Shown here: positions 18,333 through 27,289 of the stretch, piece after piece
How positions within the stretch are numbered: the first letter of the stretch is position 1
Layout: each line of letters starts with the position of its first letter
From: Cephaloticoccus capnophilus
GTDB taxonomy: Bacteria; Verrucomicrobiota; Verrucomicrobiia; Opitutales; Opitutaceae
Length of the DNA: 58,515 nucleotides
Assembly: GCF_001580045.1 (NCBI RefSeq)
Contig: NZ_LSZP01000053.1
Location: forward strand, 1-58,515
Reading direction: 5' to 3'
Notes under the pieces: model-generated
Databases searched by the model: none
What the model saw: only the letters and a program-made list of their open reading frames with translations
Told to the model about the DNA's origin: nothing
Program-made: the position numbers and the translations under genes

Positions 18333-19517
18333 TCAACTCGCAGCCCAGTGCCGGACGCGGCTTGCGAGGAAATCAATATAGGCGGGATGGTCGTTGAGGC
18401 AGGGGATTTGTTGAAACGAGTCGCCGCCAAGGCTGCCGCCCGCATCGCCGCTCGCGCTATCGCACTTGTCGCCGTTCGCTCCCAGAAAGCTGTCACGGCC
18501 TTGGCATTGGATTTCTTCGAGTGTTTCGAGGCAGTCGGTCGTAAAGGCGGGGCATAGGACGAAGAGCCGCCGAACGCCTTCTTCCTGCGCTAAGCGCACG
18601 AGTTCGATATCGGTGTAGGGCGAGAGCCAGGGCTCGCCGACGAGTCGCGATTGGTAGGCGAGTGAGTGGCGCGGAGCGAGGCCGCCTAGCCGTAAGAGAA
18701 GTTTTTCCGTCGTTTGCTTGATGTGTTCGACGTAGGAGAGCCCGCCGGTTTCGGGCGTCCACTGGGCGAGCGGATGATCGACGAAGTTTGCCGTTACTCC
18801 GCGCAAGCTCGCGATGTCCACATGCCGCACGGGGATTCCGTGATAGCTAAAGAGCAGGTGGTCGTGCGGCGCGGGGTTGGGGCGCGCTTCGAGATACGGG
18901 CGGCACACCGCAGCGAGTGCATCGATATAGTCCGCGTCTGCATAAAACGGTTTTACGCAGTCTAGCCGGATGTCGGGCGCGCGCTTCGCAAATTCTTCGC
19001 AGACGCGGACGACCACTGTCTCCCAAGAGGACATCGCGTAGTGTGGGTATTGCGGGAAAATCAGAACCTTCTTCACGCCTGTTGCGGCGATTTGCGCGGC
19101 GATCTCGGGAATCGAGGGCTGCCCGTATCGCATCCCTAGATACACCTTCGCGAGGGCGTGGTCGCTTTGTTCTGGAGCGGCCTCGTCGGGGCGTGTCGGC
19201 GATGCGTCGGCTTGCTGCGGAGGCGCATTTGCGGGACGGCTGAGCGCGGCAGCCAACTTCTCACAAACCGAGCGCGAGGTGGTGATGAGTGGCGAGCCCT
19301 GCTTCGTCCAAATTTGCGAATAGGCGTGGGCGGAGTTTTTGAGCCGACGCGGGATGATGATCCGGTTGACGATTGTCCGCCGCAGCCATCGCCAGCGTGG
19401 GCGGTCGATGACGCGCGGGTCGCCCAAAAACTCCTCTAAATACTCGCGCACATCTTCTAGCGCAGTGGACGCAGGAGAACCTAGGTTAACGATTAAAACA
19501 GCGCGGCGAGCGGACAT
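18333..19517 (-). CDS. hemH: Ferrochelatase
   Basis: Inserts Fe2+ into protoporphyrin IX, the last step of haem synthesis. 394 residues. It starts RAVLIVNLGSPAST and has the PQYPHYAMSSWE motif, the catalytic His in FSYHGIP (near residue 225) and the active-site Glu in CLETLEEI (near 332). It is longer than most bacterial ferrochelatases because of two hydrophilic inserts. One is Pro/Ala/Gln-rich at about 95-120, and the other Gly/Asp/Ser-rich at about 340-370. It is the first gene of a minus-strand run with His-rich and metal efflux genes, and is divergent from gpmI across 182 bp. Confidence 0.94.
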   Translation of the reverse strand: MSARRAVLIVNLGSPASTALEDVREYLEEFLGDPRVIDRPRWRWLRRTIVNRIIIPRRLKNSAHAYSQIWTKQGSPLITTSRSVCEKLAAALSRPANAPPQQADASPTRPDEAAPEQSDHALAKVYLGMRYGQPSIPEIAAQIAATGVKKVLIFPQYPHYAMSSWETVVVRVCEEFAKRAPDIRLDCVKPFYADADYIDALAAVCRPYLEARPNPAPHDHLLFSYHGIPVRHVDIASLRGVTANFVDHPLAQWTPETGGLSYVEHIKQTTEKLLLRLGGLAPRHSLAYQSRLVGEPWLSPYTDIELVRLAQEEGVRRLFVLCPAFTTDCLETLEEIQCQGRDSFLGANGDKCDSASGDAGGSLGGDSFQQIPCLNDHPAYIDFLASRVRHWAAS

Positions 19518-19699
19518 AAGCGGCGCTAACAGTCATTGGGCTTTGGCGGGCTGTCACGGTCAATTTGGTTTGCAACTGTGCGGCAGCGATTAGGCCGACA
19601 CAGCGCCCACGCCGCTGCGCCTGCTAAAGGGGGATGCGCGCCCGCCCTTTGGCGTTGCAGGGCAGAGGGGCTGGTCGGCATTTTTTACCCCAGCTTTTT

Positions 19700-21301
19700 A
19701 TGACGAACACACTGCGTAAACCTGTCCTGCTCGTGATCCGCGATGGTTGGGGGAGAAACCCCTACGCCGACCAAAACCCAAACAACGCCGCGTTTCTGGC
19801 GGCGACGCCTTGTGAGGATGCGCTGCGTGCGCGTTATCCGGTCGCGCTTGTTTCTGCCAGCGGGCTTGATGTCGGGCTGCCCGACGGGCAGATGGGGAAC
19901 AGCGAGGTGGGCCACGAAAACATCGGCGCGGGCCGTGTCGTCGACCAAGAACTCGTGCGGCTAAACAAGCTTTTTAGCGAAAAGCAGCTCGCGCAAAACC
20001 CCGTGTGGCGGGGCATCCTCGACCGCTTGCGCGGCTCGCCTACGGCCCGGCTGCATCTGATGGGGATTTTCTCCGATGGCGGGGTGCACGGGATGTTGGA
20101 GCACCTTTACGGGATATTAGAGCAGGCGCGCGAAGATGGGATTTCGGCAGATCGGGTGCTCATCCACGGCTTTACGGATGGGCGCGACACACCGCCAGAC
20201 AGCGGATTGGGCTTTGTTGCGCAAGTCGAGGCGCGGCTGCGCGAAATCGGGGTTGGGCGGATCGCGACGATTTGCGGGCGCTTTTGGGCGATGGATAGGG
20301 ATAACCGTTGGGAGCGCGTGCAACGCGCCTACGACCTGCTGGCGGGCCGCGCCACCGAGGCGACCGCCCGCAGTGCAGCCGAGGCCCTTGAGCGTCACTA
20401 CGCAAACCCGTCCGCGCCGAGCCAAGTGGGCGACGAGTTTCTACCGCCGACGCGCATCCTCGACGAGGCGGGCCAGCCTCTCCCGCATTTCGCGGATGGC
20501 GACGCCGTATTGTTTTACAACTACCGTGGCGACCGTCCGCGCGAGATTACAAAAGCCTTTGTGCTCGACGAGTTCGACGGCTTCGCGCGCGGCCCCAAGC
20601 TCGACCTCAGCTACGCCACGATGACCGAGTATGAAGCAGGGCTGCCCGTGCAGGTCATTTCGGGGAAGCCGCCGCCGCTAAAAAACATCCTCGGCGAGGT
20701 CGTTTCGCGTGCGGGCCTCGCGCAGTTTCGCTGCGCCGAGACCGAGAAAAACCCGCACGTCACCTTCTTCTTTAATAACTACCGCACGGAGCCCTTTCCC
20801 GGCGAAGACCGCTACTGCCCCGCGAGCCCGAAGGTCGCGACCTATGACCTCCAGCCCGAGATGAGTGCCGCCGAAGTCACTCGCGCCAGCAAAGAAGCGA
20901 TACTTTCCGGCAACTACGCGCTCATCGTCGTCAACTACGCGAACCCCGACATGGTTGGGCACACCGGTTCGCTAGAGGCTGCCAAGCGCGCGGTGGAAGC
21001 GACCGATGCGGGCGTGGGCGAGTTACTCGCTGCGCTTGAGCAGGTGGGCGGCACGGCGCTTGTCACCGCCGACCACGGGAACTGCGAGCAAATGTGGGAC
21101 GCGTCGCGCAACATGCCGCACACCGCGCACACGCTAAATCTCGTGGAGGTCTTTGTCGTCGCCCCGCAGCTCAACCCGCAAACGCCCATGCGCGAAGGCG
21201 GGCGGCTTGCCGACATCGCGCCGACCCTGCTCGCGTTGATGGGCCTACCGCAGCCGCCCGAGATGACTGGCCAAAATCTTGTTGCAGGCGGCGCGGCGTG
21301 A
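19700..21301 (+). CDS. gpmI: 2,3-bisphosphoglycerate-independent phosphoglycerate mutase
   Basis: Interconverts 3- and 2-phosphoglycerate in glycolysis, using two metal ions and a phosphoserine. 533 residues from the ATG at 19700 (family about 510-550). It has VLLVIRDGWG, the catalytic Ser68 in GNSEVGHENIGAGR, the substrate segment HGFTDGRDTPP, and the alkaline-phosphatase-type metal motifs ANPDMVGHTG and VTADHGNCE. An upstream in-frame ATG at 19634 would add 22 residues before the conserved start. The leader (ttttttaccccagctttttATG) lacks a Shine-Dalgarno. Confidence 0.95.
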   Translation: MTNTLRKPVLLVIRDGWGRNPYADQNPNNAAFLAATPCEDALRARYPVALVSASGLDVGLPDGQMGNSEVGHENIGAGRVVDQELVRLNKLFSEKQLAQNPVWRGILDRLRGSPTARLHLMGIFSDGGVHGMLEHLYGILEQAREDGISADRVLIHGFTDGRDTPPDSGLGFVAQVEARLREIGVGRIATICGRFWAMDRDNRWERVQRAYDLLAGRATEATARSAAEALERHYANPSAPSQVGDEFLPPTRILDEAGQPLPHFADGDAVLFYNYRGDRPREITKAFVLDEFDGFARGPKLDLSYATMTEYEAGLPVQVISGKPPPLKNILGEVVSRAGLAQFRCAETEKNPHVTFFFNNYRTEPFPGEDRYCPASPKVATYDLQPEMSAAEVTRASKEAILSGNYALIVVNYANPDMVGHTGSLEAAKRAVEATDAGVGELLAALEQVGGTALVTADHGNCEQMWDASRNMPHTAHTLNLVEVFVVAPQLNPQTPMREGGRLADIAPTLLALMGLPQPPEMTGQNLVAGGAA

Positions 21302-21427
21302 GCAGCACGCTCCGCCCCTCGTACTGACACAGTCGAACCCTTTCCGTCTCTCTGGCCCCCTTTCCCAAGCAAAACCTCTCAGCCCCGCCGCGAGCGAGCT
21401 AGCCCTCGTTTTCGCGCCCGCCTCAAA

Positions 21428-23935
21428 ATGGACGACGCCACCCAAGAAAAACAGCAGGCACAGCCGCAGCCGCTTCCGAATCAGCCCGCGAACAGCAGTG
21501 CGACTGAGGTCATTGACACCGCGCAAGAAAAGGGATCTGCGCCCTCGGCTCCTCCCGCTGCGGATCTTAACAAACTCGACCTTTCGCAACTCCAAGGCTT
21601 CAGCTTTGGCACCAAGTGGGAGAGTAAGCCGGACGATAAACGCCAAGCTGGGCGTGGCGACCACAACGGTGGAGGACGTCGTGACGGCGGCAGTGATACT
21701 GGCCGAGCCCGCCGCGAGTTTGGCGATAAGCGTGACACTCGCCGCGGCGACTCTGCACCTGCACAACGTGACCGCCGCGGCTTTCGCAAACCGCAGGGCG
21801 GATCCGCGCCTAGTGATTCTCTCTCGTCGCGTGGCGAGCTGCAGAGCGGCGGCGCGGGTCAGCAAGAACGGCGCAGCGCCGTTGGCGCGGGCGAAAGACG
21901 ACAAGGGGGTAGCGGCTCGTATCAAGGTGCCCGCCGCAGTGGAGCGGGTGGGCCCGGTGGGGCGGGAGGGGCGGGCGGCCGGTTTTTCCAGCAGCACCGC
22001 GAGGCACTTCAGCCGCCTTACGATAGCCCGTATTTTGCGGTTAGTTTTTACCCCGAAGACACGAGCTTTGCCGCGCTCGCTAAGACGATTCGCAGCTCCT
22101 ACCGCACGCTAGAGCTCTTTGAAATCGCGCGTACCGTCGTCGCCAAAAACGACCGCTTCATCGCATTGCTGACACGCAAGCCCAGCGCTCCGACCCCATC
22201 TTCCTCGGGGGATGCGCAGCCAGCGAGCAGCGCGCAAAATAAAAGCCACCGCGAGGCAGCGATCTATATCGCGCGGCCCGATGGCGTGCCCTTCGACAGC
22301 GAAGAGGCCGTCATCAACTACGTCGTTTCGCAGCACATCGGCCAGTTCTTTGAGACCGAGCAAGTCCAGGTCGATCCGCCCAAAGGAAACTTCCAAGTCA
22401 TCAACCGCTGCGGTGTGACCGGCGAGCTGCTCGGCCCGCCAAACTACCACCGCTACAATCAAATCGTCCAACAACACTTCGACGCGCGGATAAAGCACCT
22501 CTCTTTCGACGCCTTCCGCGCTAAAATCGAGACGCTTCGTGACGAAGCCGTGGTTGCCGAGTGGTTGGAAAAGATGAAGACCGTGACCCGCTACACTTGG
22601 CGGGGCACAGGCAAAAAGAAGACCGCGCCTTCTAGCGAAGCGTCGCCGCCGCAGACAGAGCCGCTTCGTCAAGAGACTGACTCGGAGTCAGTCGCTGACG
22701 TTTCCGAATCCGAAAAGCCTTCTGATGGGGAAGCCGCCTCCACCTCGCACGAAGCCCCCGCTGCCGAAAACGAGGCGCCGAAGCCCGAAGTCGCCGCCAG
22801 CGCGGTCGAGGGCTCTGCAAATGACAAAGGAGCTGATGAAGCTGCACCGCCAACGAGCAGTGCGGCTGAGGAATCGTCCGCTAACTCTGCTCCGCCGGAG
22901 GACGGAGCCGCACAGGCACCAAGCGCAGCCTATTTTGACTCTTTAGAGGACGCCAAAGTGTACTTGCTGACCCATGCGCGGGACAAAGTTTACCGCACTA
23001 GCGACACAGCACGCTTTCACGGCAATCTCCTCGAAAAACTCCCCGACGGGGAAATCCGCCGCGCAATCGAAGGTGCACTTGAGCGCCAACGCCGCTTCCC
23101 GCTCGACACCGCCAACGGCCTACGCGGACGCCTCCGCCGCGAGCACTTCACCATCTTCAAAAAAGGCTCCAAGGGCATCTCCTACGTCTGTGCGGTGAAG
23201 CGGAAATTCCGCACCCCCGGGCAGACCTTTGCGGACTCGATCTCGGCCCTCATCGACTTCATCGAGAAACACCCGATGGTGCTCGTCAGCGAGCTCCCCG
23301 AGCGCTTCCTCGGAATTAAAACACAGGTCGCCCAGCCGCCTTCTGCGACTACGTCGACTGCGGGCAGCTCTGCATCGGAAGAGGCTCTGCCGGCCGCGCC
23401 GGCGAGTCACACACAAGCTGAAAAAGCCGAAGTCCCCGCCTCACTCTCTGCTTCCGACGAGTCTACGAAAGACGCAGTGGTCGAGCGCGAAGCCCTCCAC
23501 CGGCTCCAGCTCGACCTCCGCTGGCTCGTGACCGAAGGCTACGTAACGGAGTTTATCGACGGACGCCTCTTCGCTGCGCCGCCGGTGCCCGAGTCGCGCA
23601 AACACGCTGCCGAAAACGCTGACGCCCCCGACCTCGAAAACTTTCCTGACGCGCCGAAGCCCAAGGAGTCTTCCCCCGAGCCAAGCTCACTGCCACAAGC
23701 ACAAGCAGAGGCCTCAAGCTCTGTAGAGCTAAGCCCTGCCACCGTGTCGGAGTCGGCTGCGGGGGATGGCGGCGGGCAAGAAGTCGCTCCCGAACACTCG
23801 CCTGAGCCTTCTGCTCGCGAGGCGACGATCGGCGCGCCTGCGGAAGCGGTGCCGCCTTCCTCTAGCGCAGATTCGCCTTCTGCTGATTCGGATTCGACGA
23901 TCACTGGGGCGCAGCCCCCTTCGCCCGCTCCCTAG
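21428..23935 (+). CDS. Large partly disordered protein, probably nucleic-acid binding, function unknown
   Basis: 835 residues, not assigned to a named family. About 1-190 is Arg/Gly/Asp-rich and disordered (RRDGG, GDKRDTRRGD, GGRFFQQ), like RGG-type RNA-binding tails. About 195-385 is a folded alpha/beta region (SPYFAVSFYPEDTSFAALAKTIRSS, REAAIYIARPDGVPF). About 395-495 is acidic low complexity. About 500-600 is folded, with basic helices (GEIRRAIEGALERQRRFPLD, RREHFTIFKKGSKGISYVCAV). A short folded segment (LDLRWLVTEGYVTEFIDGRLF) sits near 700, and the tail is Pro/Ser/Glu-rich. A 19-bp perfect palindrome (22675-22693) lies within the acidic linker. Confidence 0.75.
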   Translation: MDDATQEKQQAQPQPLPNQPANSSATEVIDTAQEKGSAPSAPPAADLNKLDLSQLQGFSFGTKWESKPDDKRQAGRGDHNGGGRRDGGSDTGRARREFGDKRDTRRGDSAPAQRDRRGFRKPQGGSAPSDSLSSRGELQSGGAGQQERRSAVGAGERRQGGSGSYQGARRSGAGGPGGAGGAGGRFFQQHREALQPPYDSPYFAVSFYPEDTSFAALAKTIRSSYRTLELFEIARTVVAKNDRFIALLTRKPSAPTPSSSGDAQPASSAQNKSHREAAIYIARPDGVPFDSEEAVINYVVSQHIGQFFETEQVQVDPPKGNFQVINRCGVTGELLGPPNYHRYNQIVQQHFDARIKHLSFDAFRAKIETLRDEAVVAEWLEKMKTVTRYTWRGTGKKKTAPSSEASPPQTEPLRQETDSESVADVSESEKPSDGEAASTSHEAPAAENEAPKPEVAASAVEGSANDKGADEAAPPTSSAAEESSANSAPPEDGAAQAPSAAYFDSLEDAKVYLLTHARDKVYRTSDTARFHGNLLEKLPDGEIRRAIEGALERQRRFPLDTANGLRGRLRREHFTIFKKGSKGISYVCAVKRKFRTPGQTFADSISALIDFIEKHPMVLVSELPERFLGIKTQVAQPPSATTSTAGSSASEEALPAAPASHTQAEKAEVPASLSASDESTKDAVVEREALHRLQLDLRWLVTEGYVTEFIDGRLFAAPPVPESRKHAAENADAPDLENFPDAPKPKESSPEPSSLPQAQAEASSSVELSPATVSESAAGDGGGQEVAPEHSPEPSAREATIGAPAEAVPPSSSADSPSADSDSTITGAQPPSPAP

Positions 23936-24503
23936 CGGTCTGTTCCCGTCTGAAACGTGGCTGCGACGGAGCCGCCGTCGCCTAGCGCTGGCTGATACGC
24001 TTTTTCCCACTGCGCGTGGGGCGGCAGGCTGTGCCTGCACCCATTTACCGAACGCTTGGCTGCCGTGCATTCGCACGGCAACCAAGCGCTCGGTAGAAAG
24101 GAACCCAAGCTTGGAGACGAAGGGTTACTGGTGATTTTTACCACCTCGCCCAAACGGGTTATCACTCTACTTTCCCCTCCCTGTCGCAACGCGACAGGGG
24201 GAGTGCTTTCAAATTTGGGATTTCGCTTTCGCGCAATAGCGCGAAAGCGAAATCCCAAATTGAACGGGTGCAGCGATGGGCGGCGGGCCAACGAGCCCGC
24301 CGCCAAATAAAACAGCCTGCGGCTGCGCCCCACGCGTAGTGGAAGCTCAGATAGAGCGGTCACTGACCGCGCTGCGGTTTACGGCGCGGCCCGAAGGGAC
24401 GGATCAGATCCTAGCCGGGGCCAGCGGGCGATCTTGGCTAGTTTCAGCCTTCCCCCTCGTGCTTGCGGGATGAGTTCGGGTGGGCTTTGCTCGGCGTTTT
24501 CTC
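23936..24503. other. Gene-free spacer holding repeat copy 2
   Basis: 568 bp between the 835-residue protein and uvrB. Positions 23951-23981 hold GC-rich inverted motifs, 23982-24342 the repeat. At 24357-24371 there is a GCGGTCA/TGACCGC hairpin, a stray copy of the type-b end hairpin found inside repeat copies 3 and 4. No gene is supported. No LexA-like site was recognised before uvrB. Confidence 0.6.
24007..24342 (+). repeat. Dispersed modular palindromic repeat, copy 2
   Basis: Ends CCACTGCGCGTGG (24007-24019) and CCACGCGTAGTGG (24330-24342). A further arm lies outside on the left (23982-24005, AGCGCTGGCTGATACGC then T5) and matches the right outer arm of copy 3 in reverse. Inside: type-a hairpin GCAGGC/GCCTGC (24024-24038), hairpin i (24048-24093, more than 20 paired bases), core (about 24094-24178), CCCTGTCGC/GCGACAGGG (24179-24199), hairpin iv (24212-24261, about 23 perfect pairs, loop AATA) and a type-c hairpin (about 24270-24329). 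Same orientation as the upstream gene. Confidence 0.93.
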
Positions 24504-26558
24504 ATGCTTTTCCAGCTCAAGAGTGATTATGCCCCGACGGGCGACCAGCCGCAGGCGATTGAGAAGTTGGTCAGCTCCATCCAAGCGGGGAATCGCGACC
24601 AGACTTTGCTCGGTGTCACGGGCTCGGGAAAGACCTTCACGATGGCCAACGTGATTGCGCGTTGCGACCGGCCCACACTCATCATTTCGCACAATAAGAC
24701 GCTCGCTGCGCAGCTTTACTCGGAGTTCAAAAACTTCTTCCCCGACAACGCGGTCGAATACTTTGTAAGCTATTACGACTACTACCAGCCGGAGGCGTAT
24801 ATCGCGTCGAGCGACACCTATATCGAGAAAGACTCGTCGATAAACGATGAGATTGAGCGGCTGCGAATCGCGGCGACGAGTGCGCTGGTCTCGCGGCGCG
24901 ATGTGATCGTGGTCGCTAGCGTGTCGTGCATTTACGGGCTGGGCTCGCCTGAAGAGTTTACGGAGATGCGAATCGAGCTGCGGCGCGGCGAGAATTTTGG
25001 GCGCGACCGCTTGCTGGAGCGGCTTGTCGAAAATCTCTACGAGCGCAACGATGTGCAGCTCAAACGCGGTGCGTTCCGCGTGCGCGGCGACGTGGTGGAT
25101 ATTACTCCCGCCTATTCCGAACAAGGGCTGCGTGTGGAGTTCTTTGGCGATGAGGTTGAAGCGATTAGTGAGTTCGACCTATTGACGGGCCAGGTGCTGC
25201 GCGTGCTTGAGCACTTTGATCTGTATCCTGCTAATCAATACGTGACCTCTCGCGGCAAGCTGGAGCCCGCCATTGTCGCGATAAAGACCGAGCTCGATGC
25301 ACGCGTTGCCGAGCTCGAGGCACAGGGCAAGCTTCTCGAAGCGCAGCGTGTTCGCATGCGGACGAACTACGATCTGGAGATGCTTCAAGAGATGGGGTTT
25401 TGCAACGGGATCGAAAACTACTCACGCCACCTTTCGGGCCGTGCCCCGGGCGAGCGCCCGCTCTGCCTCATCGACTTTTTCCCGAAGGACTTTCTCCTGA
25501 TGATTGATGAGAGCCACGCGACAGTGCCGCAGATTGGCGGCATGTTTAATGGAGATCGCGCACGAAAGCAGAACCTCGTGGATTTCGGGTTTCGGCTGCC
25601 CTCGGCCCTCGATAATCGCCCGCAGAGTTTTGAAGAGTTTCGTAGTGTTACCGGGCAAACGCTCTTCGTCTCGGCGACCCCTGCCAAGTTTGAGCTAGAG
25701 CACTCCGCAGTTATCGCCGAGCAACTCATCCGCCCGACCGGGCTGCTGGACCCCGAAATCGTGCTTCACCCGATCAAAGGCCAAGTGGAGCATCTCATCG
25801 GAGAGATTCGCGCGGCAGTCGAGGCGGGCGAACGCGTGCTCGTCACGACGCTCACCAAGCGGCTTTCCGAGGACATCACGAGCTACCTGCGCGAGGCAAA
25901 GATTCGCGTCGAGTACCTGCACAGCGATATCGATGCGATTGAGCGCGTGGAGATCTTGCGCAACCTACGGCTGGGTAACTTCGACGTGCTCGTAGGGATA
26001 AACCTACTACGCGAAGGGCTCGACTTGCCCGAAGTCGCCCTGGTGGCGATTCTCGATGCGGATAAGGAAGGCTTTCTGCGCAGTGAGACGAGCCTTGTCC
26101 AAACCGCCGGTCGCGCGGCCCGCCACGAACGCGGACGCGTCATCTTTTACGCCGATAAGCAGACGGACTCGATAAGGCGCACGATGGAAGTCGTCGCCTA
26201 TCGCCGCGAAAAGCAGCTCGCCTACAATCGCGAGCACGGCATCACCCCGCGCAGTGTGCAGCGTGCTGCGCAAGCCAGCCTTCACGTTTACGACGGCTCG
26301 GGAGCACGCGCAGGGCAGGACGAGGAGTCGCGATTACTGGCAGTCGCCGAAGGCGTAGAAGACCGCGAGGCCGTCATTGCCGAGTTGGAAAACGAAATGC
26401 TCGCCGCTTCGCGCAAACTGGAGTTCGAGCGCGCGGCGGTGATTCGCGATCAAATCGACGCCCTATGCAGCGGTAAAGGCCTGCAACCCGACACCGCACG
26501 CGGCAGTTTTAGTCGGAAGCCAAAACGCACGACCATCAAGCCCGCGCGTGCAAAGTGA
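24504..26558 (+). CDS. uvrB: Excinuclease ABC subunit B
   Basis: Damage-verifying helicase-like subunit of nucleotide excision repair. 684 residues from the ATG at 24504, starting LFQLKSDYAPTGDQPQAIEKL, as expected. It shows Walker A GVTGSGKTFT (about 38-46), the damage-gripping beta-hairpin region YYDYYQPEAY, helicase motifs ending RAARHERGRVIFYAD, and the C-terminal UVR motif binding UvrC (EDREAVIAELENEM..., about 620-655). A GTG 24 bp upstream is in frame but adds nothing conserved. The leader is pyrimidine-rich without a Shine-Dalgarno. Confidence 0.96.
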   Translation: MLFQLKSDYAPTGDQPQAIEKLVSSIQAGNRDQTLLGVTGSGKTFTMANVIARCDRPTLIISHNKTLAAQLYSEFKNFFPDNAVEYFVSYYDYYQPEAYIASSDTYIEKDSSINDEIERLRIAATSALVSRRDVIVVASVSCIYGLGSPEEFTEMRIELRRGENFGRDRLLERLVENLYERNDVQLKRGAFRVRGDVVDITPAYSEQGLRVEFFGDEVEAISEFDLLTGQVLRVLEHFDLYPANQYVTSRGKLEPAIVAIKTELDARVAELEAQGKLLEAQRVRMRTNYDLEMLQEMGFCNGIENYSRHLSGRAPGERPLCLIDFFPKDFLLMIDESHATVPQIGGMFNGDRARKQNLVDFGFRLPSALDNRPQSFEEFRSVTGQTLFVSATPAKFELEHSAVIAEQLIRPTGLLDPEIVLHPIKGQVEHLIGEIRAAVEAGERVLVTTLTKRLSEDITSYLREAKIRVEYLHSDIDAIERVEILRNLRLGNFDVLVGINLLREGLDLPEVALVAILDADKEGFLRSETSLVQTAGRAARHERGRVIFYADKQTDSIRRTMEVVAYRREKQLAYNREHGITPRSVQRAAQASLHVYDGSGARAGQDEESRLLAVAEGVEDREAVIAELENEMLAASRKLEFERAAVIRDQIDALCSGKGLQPDTARGSFSRKPKRTTIKPARAK

Positions 26559-26640
26559 GGGCTGCGCTATGAAGCCGGTTTTTATTCTCGCGGCCTCTGT
26601 ATATTAATCGCTCCGCTACTCCCTCTTGCTATTAGCAAAA

Positions 26641-26672
26641 TCCCCTCGTCGCTGAAAGGCAGCTTGAGGGGA
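26641..26672 (-). terminator. Hairpin downstream of the first small gene
   Basis: TCCCCTC (26641-26647) pairs with GAGGGGA (26666-26672). The loop shares CGCTGAAAGGC with the matching hairpin of the second unit. On the minus strand a short attttg follows, so it may act as a terminator. Confidence 0.5.
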
Positions 26673-26689
26673 GCGTCATGTGCGAGTCG

Positions 26690-27181
26690 CTATAAATCTT
26701 GAAATTTTATTTTCTTCCCATAACAAGTGAAACCTTTGGTGAAGCAAAGGTCTATCGCCTTTATTGCCGCGGCAAGAATATATTGATCAAGATTGTCATA
26801 TTGATGATACTCAGGATCCAAAAGATGGGAGTGCCTGCTTTGTCCTGGATGGAAAAATCCAATTCTTCCATCTCCGGCAGGCGGCATGCCATAAGGCGCT
26901 TGTGTACTATCGGGGATGGGGATGGAAAATGAAATTACGTATTCTCTATCCGAAGGATACCGTAAAAATTTTTTATAAATTGAAATAAAGTCCGTGCATC
27001 GGTAACCAATGTTGAAAGATAGCCTCCATCCCGAGAGGTCTTCCATGTTGATTCTTGGCAAAATAGACTTAGTATAAGTGGCTATTTTTTTGTTGATTGA
27101 AAATACGTCAGCAAAACCAAGAAGCCCAGGAACTCCAATATACTTGGTGACCTTTACTTGTTTATCTTTTTTATCTTTCAT
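26690..27181 (-). CDS. Small cytosolic protein, immunity-protein-like (first of two paralogues)
   Basis: 163 residues, no signal peptide. Conserved with its neighbour: LPRINMEDLSGWRLSF.I, YPSDREY or similar, IPIPD.TQAPYG.P, GFFHPG or HSG, LDPEY..Y..LDQY, AIKAIDL, and the identical C-terminus FTKGFTCYGKKIKFQDL. The size, the paralogous tandem arrangement and the AT-rich island fit immunity proteins of polymorphic or contact-dependent toxin systems. It resembles my recollection of the Imm9 family, but I cannot verify that. It is preceded by a strong AGGAG ribosome site, unlike most native genes here. No toxin gene is adjacent. Confidence 0.65.
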   Translation of the reverse strand: MKDKKDKQVKVTKYIGVPGLLGFADVFSINKKIATYTKSILPRINMEDLSGWRLSFNIGYRCTDFISIYKKFLRYPSDREYVISFSIPIPDSTQAPYGMPPAGDGRIGFFHPGQSRHSHLLDPEYHQYDNLDQYILAAAIKAIDLCFTKGFTCYGKKIKFQDL

Positions 27182-27239
27182 TTTTAAATCTCCTGGCTTG
27201 TTTATATTTTATTGCGAACCCCCATGTTTTTTACGCTTT

Positions 27240-27274
27240 GCCCCCTTATTCGCTGAAAGGCGATATAAGGGGGC
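27240..27274 (-). terminator. Hairpin downstream of the second small gene
   Basis: GCCCCCTTAT (27240-27249) pairs with ATAAGGGGGC (27265-27274). It occupies the same place as the hairpin at 26641-26672. The stem sequence is different but the loop (CGCTGAAAGGC) is the same, so pairing has been kept while bases changed. It also separates the two paralogous genes. Confidence 0.55.
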
Positions 27275-27289
27275 GTCATGTGCGCGTCA

